Of a stretch of DNA of 64,000 nt, positions 25,501 to 37,825 are shown piece after piece (position 1 is the first letter of the stretch; each line of letters starts with the position of its first letter). A program made the translations under genes and the position numbers. This DNA is from Liquidambar formosana (Eukaryota; Streptophyta; Magnoliopsida; Saxifragales; Altingiaceae): NCBI GenBank assembly GCA_039720395.1, contig CM077824.1, forward strand, positions 16,992,046 through 17,056,045, in the 5' to 3' direction. A model generated the notes under the pieces. It saw only the letters and a list, made by a program, of their open reading frames with translations. It searched no databases and had not been told where the DNA came from.

Positions 25501-27311
25501 ATTTAGGCATTTCCAAAATCAGCTTCTTTTTTATTTTTTATTATTTATTTTTTAAATTAAGATTTCCAAAATCAACAATGACCTTGCATGAGGACTATAG
25601 GTATATCCGTATAAGATTGTCAGCTTAATTTCAGATTTTTACTGGAAATCAAATCTACGTGAAAAGAGAAAAAAAAAATGATAAAGGGATTAGAATTTTA
25701 ATATGCTTGTTGAGAGCTTTTACCATGTTGAAGATGAAAATGAGGCTGACAAGAAATAAGATTAGAAAAAGCATGTAAAAGGTTAGGCTTAGAGTGGCTG
25801 TTTTAAGATTCCAAGTTTTTAGTCATATTCCTAAAACTTGGTACTCAAATGGAGCAAAATGGAATCCCAATTTTTGCCGAGATCTCTTGAATTTTATTTT
25901 TCTCAGCCAATAATTTTTTTTTTTACCAAAATGGTCTATTATATATTTCTGTTTATGCCATCTGAAACTAGGATCATCTTGCCAAACTTAAAACCATGGT
26001 TTAATGTGCTATTGTATATATTGACTATAATGAATTATTTGCTATTGAAATACTGCCCACTTGAATTATATTGTTGAATGATACCCTGATTGGCTGTAAG
26101 CAAAGCCTGGTGCATCCTGATTTGAAACCTGGGACATGCGGCCATAGAAGAGTCCAAGAAATAGGTAATGTCACATTGACACCCAGATTTCGTATGATAA
26201 TAATGATAATGACACCCACCTTAGTGACAATGCTACTACCTTTTATTGTCCATTTGAATTTGCTTGAGGCTTAAGATAGCTCCATCCCAACTCTGCCCAG
26301 AACATTTAAATGGGTATTTGTTGGATTCCCTACAGCTGTGACATTTACTGTTTAATTCTGTCGTTGTGCCTTTACTCCTTGCTGCTGTGCATTTATGGCC
26401 ATTCTCTCCTCTTTTATTCATATTATAAAATAGATTGCCTTGGAGTGGAGTTAGCATGACAGATGGCTGTCATTTCTTAGAATTACAGCTAAATCATGGG
26501 CATGCATTCTGTTGAATAGGAACTGGTCAAGTTAAATTGTGGCCATGCATTTTGTTGAAAAGAAAACTAGCCGGTATGATGATATTAAAGTGAGCCTTGT
26601 TCTTTTCTGCACATTCCAGCTGTTACTCTAGCAATTTCCATACTTTCATGCACAACACAACAAACACAAACTTGACCGACTGTCCGAATATTCATTCATC
26701 TTCACATCTTCACAAGACATATCCTATTTATTATTGCATTTATCTAATGGTCTTCCTATTAAAGTCTGATTGAGGTGGCTACCATTACTTGAAGGGGGGC
26801 TGACGTGGAGATGCATGGCTAATTAATCCAATGCCTTATCTGTTCACACTCAGGAGCGTAAATTACCCAAGTCATTATCTGAACACCCGCTTGCATCCTA
26901 TGTTCCTATATTCCTGCTGCTAAAACAATTTCCTTCTAATTTCTATATACACTTATGCTCAGTTTGGATCTCGTAAAAAATGAAGGGAAGGAAAGGAAAA
27001 AACCTTTAAAATGCTTAAGAAATGAATGCATTTTAAGAATTGTTTAGCATTTTCCTCTCCTTTTGATCACATTCTTTTTGAAATCCAAATGGAGCATTCC
27101 TTCTACGGTTAATATGGAAAAATTCAAGTCAAACTGAATAACTAATATTTATTTAAAATTCAGAAAACGTGAACTAAACATTAAGATAAACATTGTATCC
27201 ATCTTAATGGACTTTCAACATCACAAACTTCATACCAAACATAAACCTCAATTCTAAGTAACACACACTACCAGATAAGAAGATGCTGAGAATAACTTAT
27301 AAGAGTGATTT
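22514..27311. other. Intergenic, no gene supported
   Basis: AT-rich sequence with short open frames (for example 24712–24951, 25098–25442, 26025–26274) that carry no recognised motif or splice context. A small MITE lies at its right end. The final part adjoins the 3' end of PDF1. Confidence 0.5.
26957..27095. mobile_element. Small MITE-like foldback
   Basis: The left end ATGCTCAGTTTGGATCTC is mirrored at the right as GAAATCCAAATGGAGCAT, about 140 bp apart. No coding content. Class uncertain. Confidence 0.55.
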
Positions 27312-28533
27312 TCAGGCTCTGGGCTTGAGTCGACCCTCGTTTGCCTGCTTGAAGAGCTGGGCCTGAGCTGCTGCAGCCTTGTTTGAGCCGAGTGCTCTAA
27401 CGAAATTATCCCTGACTTGCTTGGTTGTGTAAGGGAACCTAGTGTTCACCATGGAGTTCAGCAAGGAGGCTGTCCCTTCTCGGTAGAGTGCTCCGATCCC
27501 ATCAGTACGTGTGTTTGAAAGTGCTTGCTGCAAGCTCATATGTGACGCGAACCCTGGAATGCTGGTCGCACCAAATGCTCCACCCAGCGTCGTCCCCCAC
27601 CAGCCCAACAGACCCCAAATAACTGTTGGGTGAGTCCTCCAGAAACTGCAAATACACAAACATGAAAGTTTTAATATAATGGAGGATACGTAATTTTCTT
27701 AATTTTGTTTTTTCATTGACAGTTTATACTAAATACTCATGCTAGACATTATGACTTACTTGCATGTGCCGGTGAAGGGTGTGTTTGGATCAAAAACAAA
27801 TGGAGGTGAGGGAACAGAGAATGGAGGTGAGGGAATGGAGATGCTGGGAGTGGGAACACTTGGGGTGACTGGAGTGATAACTGGAGTGGTCGGCGGGGTT
27901 TCAGTGACTGGTGGTGAACCACCGCCAGAAGTTGGAGGGGAGTGGTAGTATCCACCACCCCCTGAAGGAGTTGATGGAGTAGGGTCATGGCCGTGTGATG
28001 GAGTTCCGTGTGATGGTGTAGGGTTGCAATTTCCTCCGCCTCCATGTGATGGTGTTCCGTGAGAGGGTGGTGTGCCTCCTGAATGATATGGTGGTGAACT
28101 TACATGGGGAGGACTTCCGTGTGAACCTGCAACAGATGCAACAAACATTAGCCCTGCTGATTATCCGGTGAGTAGAAACATGGTTTATTTGCATGATGTG
28201 ATAGTGATACAGATTAATGCTTAATATTTATTATCATAACCACTGCTCACAAGACCACCACCACTACCACCATCATCAATGTAGCATCAACCATTGTACA
28301 ATGCGCTACAAATCTAGTAAAACATGGAAGCAGCAGAAGTGTAGTAATTGCAGCATTTTCTTCCCAAAGATGGTTGACAAAACAGTAAGAAGTTGACGAG
28401 AAGTGATAAAACTGAAATGCTAGGCATTTCAGTGAACTTGAAAGAATAGCAACTTTGTAAAACAGAAATTAACAAAACAGAAGGCAATTATTTCATCATA
28501 TACATGAGCAGAAAGCAGCAGATGAATATTTGA

Positions 28534-28565
<32 letters not shown>

Positions 28566-28723
28566 CCTGTGGGGGGAGTTCCTGCATGCGGGTCTGGAGT
28601 GTAATAGTTCTTTTGATCTTCAAAGCTTGTAGACATTACAGGGATTGCCAAGTTCTGAGAAAGCAACCCAGCAACCAAAATCCACATGAAAAGGGAAGCA
28701 TGTTGGCTTCTCTCCCTCCCCAT
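27312..28723 (-). CDS. PDF1: Protodermal factor 1 (PDF1), proline-rich epidermal wall protein
   Basis: PDF1 is a secreted proline-rich protein made in the L1 (epidermal) layer of shoot apices and organ primordia. Three exons: 28723..28567, 28126..27760 and 27645..27312. The junctions are ACAG|GT, AA|GTAAGT and TTGCAG|T, and the total is 858 bp (285 aa), frame intact. The start is the ATG at 28723 (MGRERSQ), not the upstream TTG. A signal peptide (about residues 1–30) is followed by the family hallmark FEDQKNYYTPDPHAGTPP. Then comes a Pro/Ser/His/Gly-rich region with repeated SHGTPSHG units, and a conserved C-terminal domain starting FWRTHPTVIWGLLGWWG and ending NEGRLKPRA. In Arabidopsis PDF1 is adjacent to CYP718, as it is here 13 kb away. 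The open frame on the opposite strand (27739–27948) is only its antisense. Confidence 0.96.
28532..28566. repeat. (GA)n/(CT)n microsatellite at the PDF1 intron 1 donor
   Basis: On the coding (minus) strand, intron 1 begins with GT and then continues directly as CT dinucleotides for about 30 bases. The 5' splice site is therefore embedded in the microsatellite and lacks the usual GTAAGT. Confidence 0.85.
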
Positions 28724-28817
28724 CTCTATCTTGTTCTCAAGAAACAAACAAGAAGAAGGAAGAAAGAAGGAAATGCTTTGTAAGATGGATTTGGTTCAGA
28801 GGACCAGAGGAGCGTTG

Positions 28818-28825
28818 TATATATA
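28818..28825 (-). promoter_or_regulatory. TATA box of PDF1
   Basis: TATATATA about 95 bp upstream of the PDF1 ATG, followed by GA-rich sequence, as in many plant promoters. Confidence 0.65.
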
Positions 28826-29051
28826 GAGAGCATAGAGAGCATGGTAAGAGGGCAGTAAATATCAGCAGGTGAAGGAGTATGTGGTTAGTTGATGCATTGC
28901 AGGAGCATTGATAGGTACTATTTATTTCTTCATCTGTAGCAATAATGCCTTCTTCAAAACTCAAAAACATCTTTAGCCTACACATCGTTTCTCTCTCTCT
29001 CGTTGCAATGCACACGTAAACTCCAATAGATACACCTCTCATATTGTTGTA

Positions 29052-29052
<1 letters not shown>

Positions 29053-29089
<37 letters not shown>
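29053..29089. repeat. (CT)n microsatellite
   Basis: About 18 CT units in the PDF1 5' flank. Confidence 0.9.
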
Positions 29090-29092
<3 letters not shown>

Positions 29093-29167
29093 TCCAATAG
29101 ACATGCCTGCCTTAAATTATTTTAGCTCTCTCTCTCTATTCTATTTGGTATGGAGTACAATAGTTTT

Positions 29168-29175
29168 TCCATTTA
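29168..29175 (-). promoter_or_regulatory. Near-match to L1 box (7 of 8)
   Basis: The minus strand reads TAAATGGA; the L1 box that drives epidermal expression of Arabidopsis PDF1 is TAAATGYA. It lies about 450 bp upstream of the ATG. I found no exact L1 box in the 500 bp upstream, so this is weak evidence. Confidence 0.25.
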
Positions 29176-29384
29176 GCTTTTATTTGATATTAAGAGCTTC
29201 TAGATGTCTAGATGCTTTGCACCTAATTAATTTTCAATTTCATATGCACCAGGCAATTAGAGGACAAAGTCCATAGAAGTGGCTTTGAGGGAGAGTAGTG
29301 AGAGTTGAACCCATGTCCATAGAAGTGGCTCTAGGACCACTTGGTCCATCCCCTTAAGGTTTCCTTTTAGCCTTTTAGCAAGGG

Positions 29385-29609
29385 TAAATTAAGATTAGCT
29401 CATTTGTGTGGTAAGGACAAATGATGTCGGTCTGATTGTCGAATGTGGCATGCGTCTATTACAGATTTACAGTCCTTTGTATGGGCATCTCTAACGTGCG
29501 ATTGTCAGCTAGGAATTCAAATCTGTGACAATAAAGTTGGTATCCCACCCCCACCATTTATGGGTAACTACCCCTTCCATTTCTTAAAAAAAAAAAAAAA
29601 AAAAAAAAA
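29385..29609 (+). mobile_element. SINE-like unit with A tail
   Basis: A-box-like TTAGCTCATTTGTGTGG, later B-box-like GAATTCAAATCT, and an A tract of about 22 at the 3' end (29587–29609). The order and tail suggest a tRNA-derived SINE. Confidence 0.5.
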
Positions 29610-30912
29610 TTACTGTCATTTTATTTTTTTGTGGCACGTTAGGTTTTTGTGGCATTAAGCATGATCGAGTTTTGAATCTCAAAATTTTTTTTTTTAAGAG
29701 GAAAGGGTAGAGACCTAAACTGCATGATTGAAGGTGATTGAACAAAAACTTGAAATATGATTTTTGGATAACTACGGCTGCACCTTTGCAATGCTTAAAA
29801 AGGGAAAATAAAAAAAGAGAGCCTTGGAGAAAGGAACGAAAATATAATGTTCATCCAATGGAAGTAATTTGTGATTCAATGGCATTGTAGCCTGGTAATT
29901 AAGCGAGCCGAGTTTTTCACCTCACAATCTCGAGTAAGAGGGGAAAAAAAGGAAAAGAAAATGGAGAATTATAGAATGGTCCGGTTATGGGTAAATAATA
30001 ACAAATTAATACAATTGATTTGTAACTACAAATAGATGACTATTAACTTAATCTAGAATAGTTATAAAGTTAGTAATCAATTATATTGATTTGTAATTAT
30101 GTACCTGTAGATGAGGCATTTTGTAATTCCCCTAAAAGAAAAAGTTAATTTCGATTCACTTTATTATCTCTAAATGAGATTCATTAGATAATGAGACATA
30201 ATCATATTTTAAAGTTGACATTTTAGTGATAAAATATTTGATGGCTTGGCCTGACAAAAATAGAAAGTGTACAAAAATGGGCGTAAGTGTGTTATTATTG
30301 CCAATGGCCTTGTGAGGTTTTAGGTTCGAGTATTTGTATAAGCATATGTTGATGAATTGAATTTCTTATCCATGTTAAGAAAAAAAAAAAAGTGTTAGTA
30401 TTGAATGAATTTGCATGACTTTCCAAAAACATCCCCATTAATTGTTTAACCATCCAAAAGCCATGATCAAAATCTAGTAATATATATTATTATTATTATT
30501 ATTATTTTCATTTGTTCTTTCAAGTGGATGTACCATAGTACATTATATAAAATATATAAAGCAAGACATGGGGGACACGACTTTTAATTATTTACAATTC
30601 TGGACACAAATTGATTAGTTAGATAGTGATTGAAGCTTGGCTACGTTCTTTTGGAAGCCGTTAAATTTTGTAAATTCAAGAACTTTAAAATTTTGCCAAA
30701 AAATTGAGTATAAATATGTATATATGTATTTATATACTATATGTATGAGTTAGAATCGATGGACATAATTTTTGCACACAAATTTTTTATACAATTCTGA
30801 GGCTGTTGGATCTCGTAAGATCCAATGGTCTTAATAAGATGTTAGTAGTTTTTTCTTTCAATTTCTTTAGAGACCATTGGATCTTATTAATTACGTCCAA
30901 GTCATTATTTAA
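29610..30912. other. Intergenic, no gene seen
   Basis: AT-rich, with a possible further SINE-like unit at about 30280–30393 (B-box-like GGTTCGAGTA and an A tail) and an ATT microsatellite near 30487–30507. Confidence 0.45.
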
Positions 30913-31333
30913 GGGCTTTCTTGGTTGTCCAATTCAAAAATAAACAATTCAAGAAATTTTATATGATATTAAGGGCACAATCCATCATCTTGAATTTATT
31001 AATTCAAGAAAATCTAGTCCTTTTTTTTTTTTTGGGGGGGGGGGGGGGTGGTTCCAAACCCCAACCTATTATAATCTTACGTTTTACCCCACCATCTCTC
31101 ACCACCACTAGGTTAGTCCTAATGGTTTCAAGAAAATATAATCACCACAAATAAGAGTAGAAATTTTAAATGGTAGCATTTCATAAATTCTTTAGAATTG
31201 ATTCTATAATATCAAATATATTGATAACTTACATTTTAAAATATTCTAATACAAGGTGATGTATTTATGTTTTCGATTTTATGTAAATTTTTTTTGAATT
31301 GTTTAATTTTGAATTAAACAGCCAAACAAGCCT
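30913..31333. mobile_element. Tourist-like MITE, copy 1 (carries a T/G homopolymer block)
   Basis: The left end GGGCTTTCTTGGTTGTCCAA follows TAA, and the right end reads TTAAACAGCCAAACAAGCC before TTAA. The inner arm CAATTCAAAAATAAACAATT is mirrored at the right (AATTGTTTAATTTTGAATT). It is related to the 43174–43364 element in the CYP718 intron. A T13–G14 block sits inside at about 31020–31049. Confidence 0.65.
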
Positions 31334-31822
31334 TAAATATTTAAACACGGTGATATTTTTCTTTCTTTTAAAATGGAGAGGTGGGGAGCACAAAACTTGA
31401 TCTCACTAATTGTAAAAAGAGCAGTGCATTTGCCCTGTATTACGAAAATGAATTCCACTCTAGTGGGTGTGGGCCTACCCTCATGTCGTAGGTGGTCCCA
31501 TCTTCTTATAGAAGGGTAAGATTTTTTTTATTTATAATTTTATTTTTTAAACTCACACAACATACACATAAGCAAAATCTACATATGTGACATAGACGAA
31601 AGAAAGTCCTATTGGGGTCGTTATCATGCCAGGCAAATTGTAAATTATGTGTTAAATTTGGGTGGGTGAGGATTAACCGATTAACCTATGAGTTATACAC
31701 CTCCCTCTCTCTGCCCGTATTCATAAGAAGAAAAAAAGTACTTGTAGAAGGCAGTGTCTAGCTTAGCACCACATGCTAGATGCCATGAAAACAATGTTAT
31801 AACAAAGAGGTATATTAGATTA

Positions 31823-31854
<32 letters not shown>

Positions 31855-32335
31855 ACCAAGACCGAATGCTTGTCGCGAAATGTCTACTATGTATGAATAG
31901 AAGAACGACCTGGCAATGAACTATAACATACAAGGCTTAAAAACACCTGTACTTATTTATTTATTTATTCTCATTAAAAAAGAAAAAAAGAAAAAAAGAC
32001 CTACTACTATAGGACCACAACATTTTATGCACCACCCTCAGACCCTCAGTTGATGGTTGGTCTGGGATGGTCGGATGGAGACAGACCAGGGTGGAGAAGG
32101 GGTTTTGTGTGAGAATGTTGGTGAGTAATAAATGATTTTTTTTTACTCTCCCTTCTTTTCTTTTCTTTTTTTTGAAAAAAAGAAAATTACAAACGAGTAA
32201 TATTCTGTGCACCAATTTTATGTCCTAACTTTTATCATAATTCCCTCACAACACAGTGAGACTTGAGTCATGTAGTTAACATCACGGAAATACGGGTGCT
32301 GTCCTTTTATAAGAAAATTGAGGTAAAAATCAAGA
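31334..32335. other. Intergenic, no gene seen
   Basis: Contains an A/T homopolymer palindrome at about 31819–31852. Open frames here are low-complexity. No promoter or exon recognised. Confidence 0.5.
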
Positions 32336-33338
32336 TCCCTCTCTCTCTATACTACTACCTATAAAAAGATGAATGTCGTCAAAAAAACTTTTGATTAACC
32401 TTTATACCCTTATTTTTAAACTTAATTACTTTCTTAACCTTATCCTTAATAAAATCCATAAAGACAAAAGTCCTATTATTTAGCTATTTTCTTATTAAAT
32501 TCTAATTAGGTTTCTAAATTTTTATAGTCCTTTATCTTTTTCTTCTACTCCAACTCTTTTCATTTTTTCATTCCTATACATTTCTTCCCTATTTTTACAT
32601 TTCAAGTTTTGATTAGCTTTTTAATATATATTGTTTATAAACTCTAATGATCATGAACTACTTGTTAAAATTATAATATATCATTAATATTTAAATAAAG
32701 CACTATGAAAAAAAAAAAGAAAGTAATATTTTATAAAAAATCACGTACCATAATCTTATATTCCTTATGTGTTTACATTTGTCACTATTACACAAAATAC
32801 GTAAATAGTTGTTGATATTATTTTAAAACTATTTTCCTTTAATTTTACAAAGTGTACATCTGTCATAGTAAGTCATAGTTACTATGACGGTTAGCATAGC
32901 TGAGGAGAAGATAAATGAGACATGATAGTAGGTGGAAGTTTAGATATTGAATAGTAAAAGAAAAGTGAGAAGGGGAGAAGATAAATGAGAGAGATAGAAA
33001 GTATAAAAAGAAGTAATATCATGTGGAGCAAAACAATATAAAATAAAAAATTAAGTATTAACTTAAAATACTACTTCTCATTACACGTTTAATATAACTT
33101 TTATTTTAATTAATATTAATCTCTATCAATTTCTAATTGTTGTAGTGTTTTCCAAAATTTTACTTGTTTACGGATTATTTCTTTTTTTCTCTATCTCTTT
33201 TTATTTATTTATTTTGTGTGTGATTTTTTCTTGAGAAATTGTATTTTCTTAAATTATTTTACATTCTATGAACTGAGTTACAAAAATTATTATCATTTAC
33301 AAGATGGTCTACGTGCAACGCATGTGTACACCAACTAG
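32336..33338 (+). mobile_element. Non-autonomous Helitron, copy 1
   Basis: The 5' end is TC, then CTATACTACTACCTATAAAAAG; the exact first base is uncertain because of a CT run (32336 or 32346). The 3' end has the hairpin-forming ACGTGCAACGCATGTGT and terminates CTAG before T (33335–33338). No terminal inverted repeats and no target duplication, as expected for Helitrons. Both ends match the element at 37826–38904. No Rep/helicase coding sequence. Confidence 0.8.
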
Positions 33339-33958
33339 TATATATATATAGAGGCATGCTCTAAGGTACGTGTTGGTGAATGAATCCTTTTAGTGGGGCG
33401 TCTTCATTCCTTTTATCATGAGCCCTCTCATTTTTATATTTTTAGCTACTTTGGCCACATAATTTTAGATTATCATTACATCTATCACGCTAAGTTAATT
33501 CCACTAGTATATATTAAACTATAAATATTTTAAAACAGGGTCAGATTTATTGATCGAAATTATTAGAGAATTTTAGTCAAACATTATTAGATGAGAAAAA
33601 ACGTTCGACTTTGATTAGCGTTTGTAATTGAACTTTCAGTAGTTTTTTATTTTTCATTTTTTATCTGTTTAGTTGTATGTATTTCTCCCAAGGAAAAAAT
33701 AAAATGAAAAACTAAATTAAATTAAATTAGACAGAATTTTTTTTAATAAAATTCATATTTGGGACTTATAAAGTTTCTATCCAACAATAAACTGCGTGTT
33801 CTTGCGATTTGAGATTTGAGAATATAAGGGTTTGTCAATGTACCTATGAAGGTGCTCTCATATTAAATTTTCTCTACATTAATTAAACTATCATACTGGT
33901 CGTTAGAGGATTAGTTTAATTAAAATTTTGACAAAAATAAGGCTTGAGATGCCCATAG

Positions 33959-34007
<49 letters not shown>

Positions 34008-34299
34008 AGAGGAGAGAGAGAGAGAAAAAGAGAGAGACTGACCAACTATCATACCACCTTGGGTGAAGCAATTTAAGTTGACAATATCATTCCTTCAAAC
34101 CGTTTAGTATACCATGCTTCTGACAATAGAAACCCAACTTCTGTTACTACATTGTTATGAATCAGGACAGCTCGATCCTGTCGTAGCATTGAAGCCTTTT
34201 TGTTGGGAAATCCTGTCTGGAAGAACAGTATATCATATATTTTATTCTCTCCTTCCGAAAATTATTGTATTTAATACGATATTGTAAGAGTAGGTTTAC
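33339..34299. other. Intergenic, no gene seen
   Basis: AT-rich sequence with a long A tract (about 33962–34004) followed by a GA tract. Confidence 0.5.
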
Positions 34300-35180
34300 A
34301 AGGGAAATTTTATGGTACCCATAAAATTAAAAATAAAATTAAAAATAAACTTATAGGGTAATCTATCTTTAAGTGTTTTGATCCTATTTTTTATATATTA
34401 TATTTTATGGTAATTTGGTCACATTTATGATGACTAAATAACTTGATTACATTTGTGTAGTAACTAATTATCATAAAATATGATTAACTCACTAGAAATA
34501 TGATCAATTACCACTTTTGGTACGGTATCCTAATATTTTTTAGGTACCATAGAAGCACTTGGTTTACAATTGGAATAGATTTATATTAGCCATTGAGCAC
34601 ACGCATCACGCGTGCCAAAAACATACAAGTGTGCAATGCAATTTTATTCACAAAAAGCATTTCTAACTAAGGATGCATACTTCACGTTACAAACCCAATG
34701 TGTTAAAAAATTACACACAAAATCAATTGTGAACCTGAAAAAGAAAAAAAATTTTAAAAAGGGGCAATACACTTTCGTGACCAAAGAAAATTTTGGGGGA
34801 AAAAAAACAAGAAAATAGAAGATAATAACCCATGAAATTGACAGTGAAGTTCAAAACATTGCCGGAAATTTGCGAGAAGAAACAAAAAAACATTATGTAA
34901 TAATAGTAAATGAAATCTGAAAAAACAAACAAACAAACAAACCTAATAGTGCCCAAATGGAAAGAATTAAATTATTGCAGACGAAAAGGGAAAAAAAAAA
35001 TTACTTGATTATATTTTATGGTAATTTGGTTATATTTGTGGAGATAAATAATTTGATCACATTTATAGTAACTGATCATTATCATGAAATTACTTGATCA
35101 CATTTGGATACGGTGTCCTAATACTTTTTGGGTACCATAAAAACACTTGGTTTACAGTTGAAATAGATTTACATGACAGT
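34300..35180. repeat. Segmental direct duplication (~180 bp, two diverged copies)
   Basis: Copies at about 34395–34590 and 35005–35175 share ATATTTTATGGTAATTTGGT, TAGTAACT, TACGGT(A/G)TCCTAATA, and GGTACCATA(G/A)AA(G/A)CACTTGG, ending in AATAGATTTA. Unknown repeat family. Confidence 0.6.
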
Positions 35181-35599
35181 CCAATATAAAAACAATGATG
35201 GCACCTTCACATGTTTGTAAAATACATGACACATTGACATGTCAATGGGGGTGCCTATCATAGCAAAACTGTCATGCCAGAGGATCTCTTCATGTTTTTC
35301 TTTCTCTCTCTTTATGTTTTATGCTTTATGTTTTATATTATTTTGCTGGGCTAGGAGAGTGACAGAAATAAGGCCTCCGTGTGAGAAACTGAACTGAGTC
35401 CAAATATAAAATCAGCCATTTTCCTAGGGTCAAAACTACCAGTTCTTTTCTCAATGGGTTGGTGAGGTTAGAGGGTGGATGTGATTTCAATTTTGGGCTA
35501 TGATTTGTATTCAAAACTTCGACCTAATATAGTATCTATACAAAATTTTATCATTTGTTCAAGATCTAATTTTTGAGTTTTAATGTATCTACTTCGTCA

Positions 35600-35912
35600 G
35601 GTGCCATTATCTTAGACAATGGTAGAAGTCTCTAGCTAACAAGTGTGAATACGAAAGTTCGAGTCTTTGAAGCAGTCCAATTTATACTAAAAAACAATTA
35701 CATACATTAAGATCGTATGTCGTCATTCCTCCCAAGACTCTGTTTAGCAAGACCAATACTAGAGAAATGGTAGGACCTTCATTAAGTGCCATTAGCTAAA
35801 ACAATGATAAAAGTCTCCAACTACCAAGTGTGAATACAAGTTCGGGTTTAAGATGACCGATTTGTACTAAAAACTAATCGTACCTCGCAAGACTTGTTTA
35901 GTGAAACCAACA
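35600..35912 (+). mobile_element. Two tandem SINE-like units
   Basis: Units at about 35600–35755 and 35787–35912 share TGCCATTA(T/G)CT, an A-box-like ACAATGGTAGAAGTCTC, AAGTGTGAATAC, a B-box-like AGTTCGAGTCT (AGTTCGGGTTT in the second), and ACTTGTTTAG near the end. They are adjacent and in the same orientation. Confidence 0.55.
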
Positions 35913-36125
35913 CTCCATAATAACCCTTTCAATGCACTTCCTCACTTACTAAATAGTTTGCTTTACTTTTGTTGAACCAATAATTGATCCTCGAGTAAAA
36001 TGCTCTCAATTTGACTCCATGTAGTCATGCCCGAAACTTAAAAGCAAAAATTGCCCCTCTTTTATTTTGTTTGGGTTATTATTGTGAAATGAAATAAAAG
36101 TATCATGGATGGCAATTATCAAATA

Positions 36126-36235
36126 AAAATAGGCAAGACACGTACTTGGCGCCCATTGGGAGACGAACCCACAGTACTGGAAATAGGCAAGACATGTACT
36201 TGGCGCCCATTGGGAGAGGAACCCACAATAGTGGA
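36126..36235 (+). repeat. 54-bp tandem repeat with a TGGCGCCC motif
   Basis: Two copies of a 54-bp unit, each containing TTGGCGCCCATTGGGAGA followed by GAACCCACA. The frame is open through both (18-aa period). TGGCGCC-rich segments of this type occur near primer-binding regions of plant Gypsy retrotransposons, so this may be a retroelement fragment. Confidence 0.6.
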
Positions 36236-37825
36236 AATTAGAACCAGAGATGTGGTAGCTGTTTACCCTCTCTTAATGACCATGGCAGGTAGTAGTTGAA
36301 GGTAGCACAAGACTTGTTATAAGAGTGGGTTGCAGTATTAAATAAACCCAAGGTGTAGTCAATTTTTTGGGGGGTCTAGCTAGGTTTAATCACTTTGAAG
36401 TCTTATTTTGACCTCCATTTTTTTTTTAAAAAAACTTTTTGCCACCACTGTTTATGTGACAGCTAAGCCATGCAACAGCGCAGCTAAAGCTGTCACTGTG
36501 TCGGGAGTGAATGCATTATGTCATTAGCAAACTTTATGAGGAAGGCTTTAGCATTAAATTTATGAGTATGGTTTTACCAGCCCTATTTTGAATTTATGGA
36601 ATGTTAATTACAAGCGTGACGGTTTTTGGATTTTAATTTTATTATCATTATTATTATTTCCATTAAAAGAATTTGTTTGATAAGAATATTTGCTTCAATT
36701 TTGTGGAGTAAATATGATGATTAAATATAATCTAGGATTGCATATGCTATGAGGGGTGCAGGGCTTAGTTAGAATTGGGTCGGTTTGGCCTGCCAGAACT
36801 AAATTTACCAAGGGTTGATTATTAATTATATATAAATCAAGAACCAAACCATTTATTAACAAACATAACCAAACCAATCCAACTCATGCATAGTTTGGGT
36901 TGATTCAGGTGGATTGATTTGGAGAAAATGTGATCACAATCTTTTATTATTATTATTATTATTAATTACTACAATAGTGTAAAAGTTTTGTATAAAAACG
37001 AAACATTCACATAACAAAATCAACTAGTTATAAATTTATATTCTTTTCATGGACATTGAGTGCATTTTTCTCATGTCTTAGTGGGGTTTGTTGAGCAGTT
37101 AGGCATTGGTGTGTTCTTCAGAGGCTATCGTTTTGATTTATCGCAGTTTATTTGGGTGTGAAGTGTCTCACATGGGCCGTTTATATTATAGATATTAGCT
37201 AGTTCATGGATTTAGTTGGCTTGCTTGACATATCTCTCTCTTGTCATTTTTTTTGTTTTTTGGATTAGTGCCCGATACATTAATGTAAAACTAAACTAAA
37301 TAGAAGTTAGTTCTTAATTTTTTAATTTAATTCCAGACTAATATAATTTAAAAAATTGGATCAAACCAGTTAAAGGATGTTAGATTTTACTCAGTTCTTA
37401 GTCTACATTGGACCAAATTAGACCCCTAAATACAATGGTTGTGGCAACTTCTTGTGGAACTTTGAGCCGTATGTAAAAAGGGTTATGTTAATTACAATTG
37501 CGACAATCAAAACATCGTGTGTGCTTAACACACACAAATCACAATGGAGCGGTTGAATTGTTGCGGGTGTGATTAGCATTCCTCTATGTGCATAAATTAG
37601 CATTTGATATTCTGAGTTTGTCTGGAAATATTGATTTCACATGACAATTAGGGTTTGAATGGGAATATTGATCTGACTTTCTTAGGTTAATATAGATGGA
37701 TGGACATGTGTTTACTTGCATCGAGTATGATCCATCATTTTTGTTTCACACACTCTTTCCTCCCTTTCATTTTGGTTGCATTGACTTGCTTATCTTTTCC
37801 ATGCACAGCATCTCACACATCTATA
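36236..37825. other. Intergenic, no gene seen
   Basis: AT-rich, with ATT microsatellite near 36941–36962 and no recognisable coding sequence. Confidence 0.5.

Noticed and set aside
27739..27948. 69-aa Gly/Val-rich plus-strand frame
   Set aside because: Antisense of the PDF1 proline-rich exon.
28721..28747. TTG start giving a longer PDF1
   Set aside because: Non-AUG; the ATG at 28723 gives a proper signal peptide.
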